Source: Micrococcales bacterium (GTDB lineage Bacteria > Actinomycetota > Actinomycetes > Actinomycetales > Dermatophilaceae). From it: 6,111 nt of DNA. The notes below the pieces were generated by a model. It was not told where the DNA came from. It made no database searches and was given only the letters and a program-made list of their open reading frames with translations. Numbering within the stretch: the stretch's first letter is position 1; each line of letters opens with the position of its first letter. The stretch lies in the NCBI GenBank assembly GCA_030537915.1, contig JAUNUZ010000048.1, positions 1,891 through 8,001 of the forward strand. The letters run 5' to 3'. Shown here piece by piece: positions 5,655 to 6,111 of this stretch. The position numbers and the translations under genes were made by a program.

Positions 5655-6111
5655 CCTCCGGCGTCCGTGCTGTCGAGCAGGGGCTCCGGATCCGGCAGGT
5701 CCGCCCGGTGGGCGCGCAGCGCGGTGGGGCTCGTCAGGAAGCCGATCCCCCACGACCAGTGCATGACGCCGCGCCCGAGGGGAAGCCGTGCGCGCACGGC
5801 CGGGGACTGCCCCCTGCTGCTCGCCAGGCCACCGAGCACGATCCCGGCGGCATACGCGGCGGGCACGAGCAGGGCTGGGCGCCGCCGCGTTCCGAGCAGC
5901 GTCGCCGCCGTCGTGGCGCACACCATGACCGGCGGCGCGAGGTAGCGCAGGTTGATCGTCCCCTCGTGGCGCGCCGCGACGACGCGCCGCCAGCGCCCGT
6001 AGTTGAAGTACTGGCGGGCCAGCGACTTCAGCGTCCCCCGCGGCCGGTAGGTGACCGTCAGCTCCGGCGTGAACCACACCTTGCCGCCGGACTGGCGGAT
6101 CCGGTGGTTCA
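5651..6111 (-). CDS. Family-2-like glycosyltransferase, C-terminal part (5' end beyond window)
   Basis: The frame is open from the right edge to a TGA at 5651-5653, showing 152 residues. A start codon is not needed inside the window: the sequence upstream of the first GTG (6079) already reads as family protein, NHRIRQSGGKVWFTPEL (1-17), so the gene continues to the right. NHRIR followed by a beta-strand pair and YRPRGTLKSLARQYFNYGRWRR (21-42) matches the end of the GT-A domain of family-2 transferases of the succinoglycan ExoA type. Gln33 and Arg39-Trp40 recall the Q..RW acceptor motif. Two hydrophobic segments follow at about 56-73 and 79-96, then MHWSWGIGFL (116-125), another conserved patch of this group. 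The GT-A domain would face the cytosol and the helices anchor it. The metal- and donor-binding residues are outside the window. The stop overlaps the next gene as ATGA. Confidence 0.88.
   Translation of the reverse strand, partial: NHRIRQSGGKVWFTPELTVTYRPRGTLKSLARQYFNYGRWRRVVAARHEGTINLRYLAPPVMVCATTAATLLGTRRRPALLVPAAYAAGIVLGGLASSRGQSPAVRARLPLGRGVMHWSWGIGFLTSPTALRAHRADLPDPEPLLDSTDAGG
5655..5659 (-). promoter_or_regulatory. Ribosome-binding-like GGAGG touching the ATG at 5654
   Basis: GGAGG on the minus strand ends at the base before ATG 5654, so the spacing to that start is zero. A second site formed by GAGGG (5645-5649, inside the first codons) is five bases or fewer short of ideal for the in-frame ATG at 5642. 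The usual protein family start favours 5654, perhaps reached by reinitiation at the ATGA overlap. Confidence 0.4.

Noticed and set aside
4419..5945. Long plus-strand open frame of 508 codons
   Set aside because: Antisense to the 420-residue transferase and the family-2 transferase, with low-complexity Arg/Gly-rich translation and no motif. The minus-strand genes here carry conserved motifs.
5655..6077. Upstream extension of the 420-residue transferase frame to give 561 residues
   Set aside because: It overlaps the conserved family-2 transferase end in another frame and carries no family sequence. MRVLMLV at 5654 is the natural first strand.

Overview
The window is GC-rich DNA with the codon use and tight gene packing of a high-GC Gram-positive actinobacterium. 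A Micrococcales-type host is my guess, not something the sequence proves. All six real genes lie on the minus strand and read from the right edge to the left edge. They form one compact block with almost no non-coding DNA. No RNA gene, CRISPR array, insertion sequence or integrase is visible, and no stretch over about 35 bases lacks a gene.

In order of transcription: (1) the C-terminal end of a family-2-like membrane-anchored glycosyltransferase, 5' end beyond the right edge (5651-6111); (2) a cytosolic GT-B/family-4-like glycosyltransferase of 420 residues (4392-5654); (3) a six-helix ABC-2-type glycan export permease of 294 residues, Wzm/TagG-like (3511-4395); (4) its ATPase of 332 residues, Wzt/TagH-like, with an unusual N-terminal extension and no C-terminal glycan-binding domain (2535-3533); (5) a second GT-B glycosyltransferase of 379 residues (1395-2534); (6) a third GT-B-like glycosyltransferase, at least 454 residues, whose 3' end is beyond the left edge (1-1362).

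The junctions suggest translational coupling. Genes 1/2 and 2/3 overlap by ATGA, genes 3/4 overlap by 23 bases, and gene 5 starts directly after the TAG of gene 4 with its GGAGGAG ribosome-binding site inside gene 4. Only genes 5/6 are separated, by 32 bases containing a small inverted repeat.

Read together, the block is part of an ABC-transporter-dependent pathway for a surface glycan (teichoic-acid-like, galactan-like or other cell-wall polysaccharide). Cytosolic glycosyltransferases would build a lipid-linked chain and the permease/ATPase pair would move it across the membrane. The sugar, the lipid carrier and the final polymer cannot be read from this window. The system type is known. The points most worth a second look are the paired inverted repeats early in gene 2, the ATPase N-terminal extension, the His in place of the usual Glu in the donor-site motif of gene 2, the nine-base tandem repeat at the 3' end of gene 2, and the lower GC content of the transporter pair compared with the genes around it.
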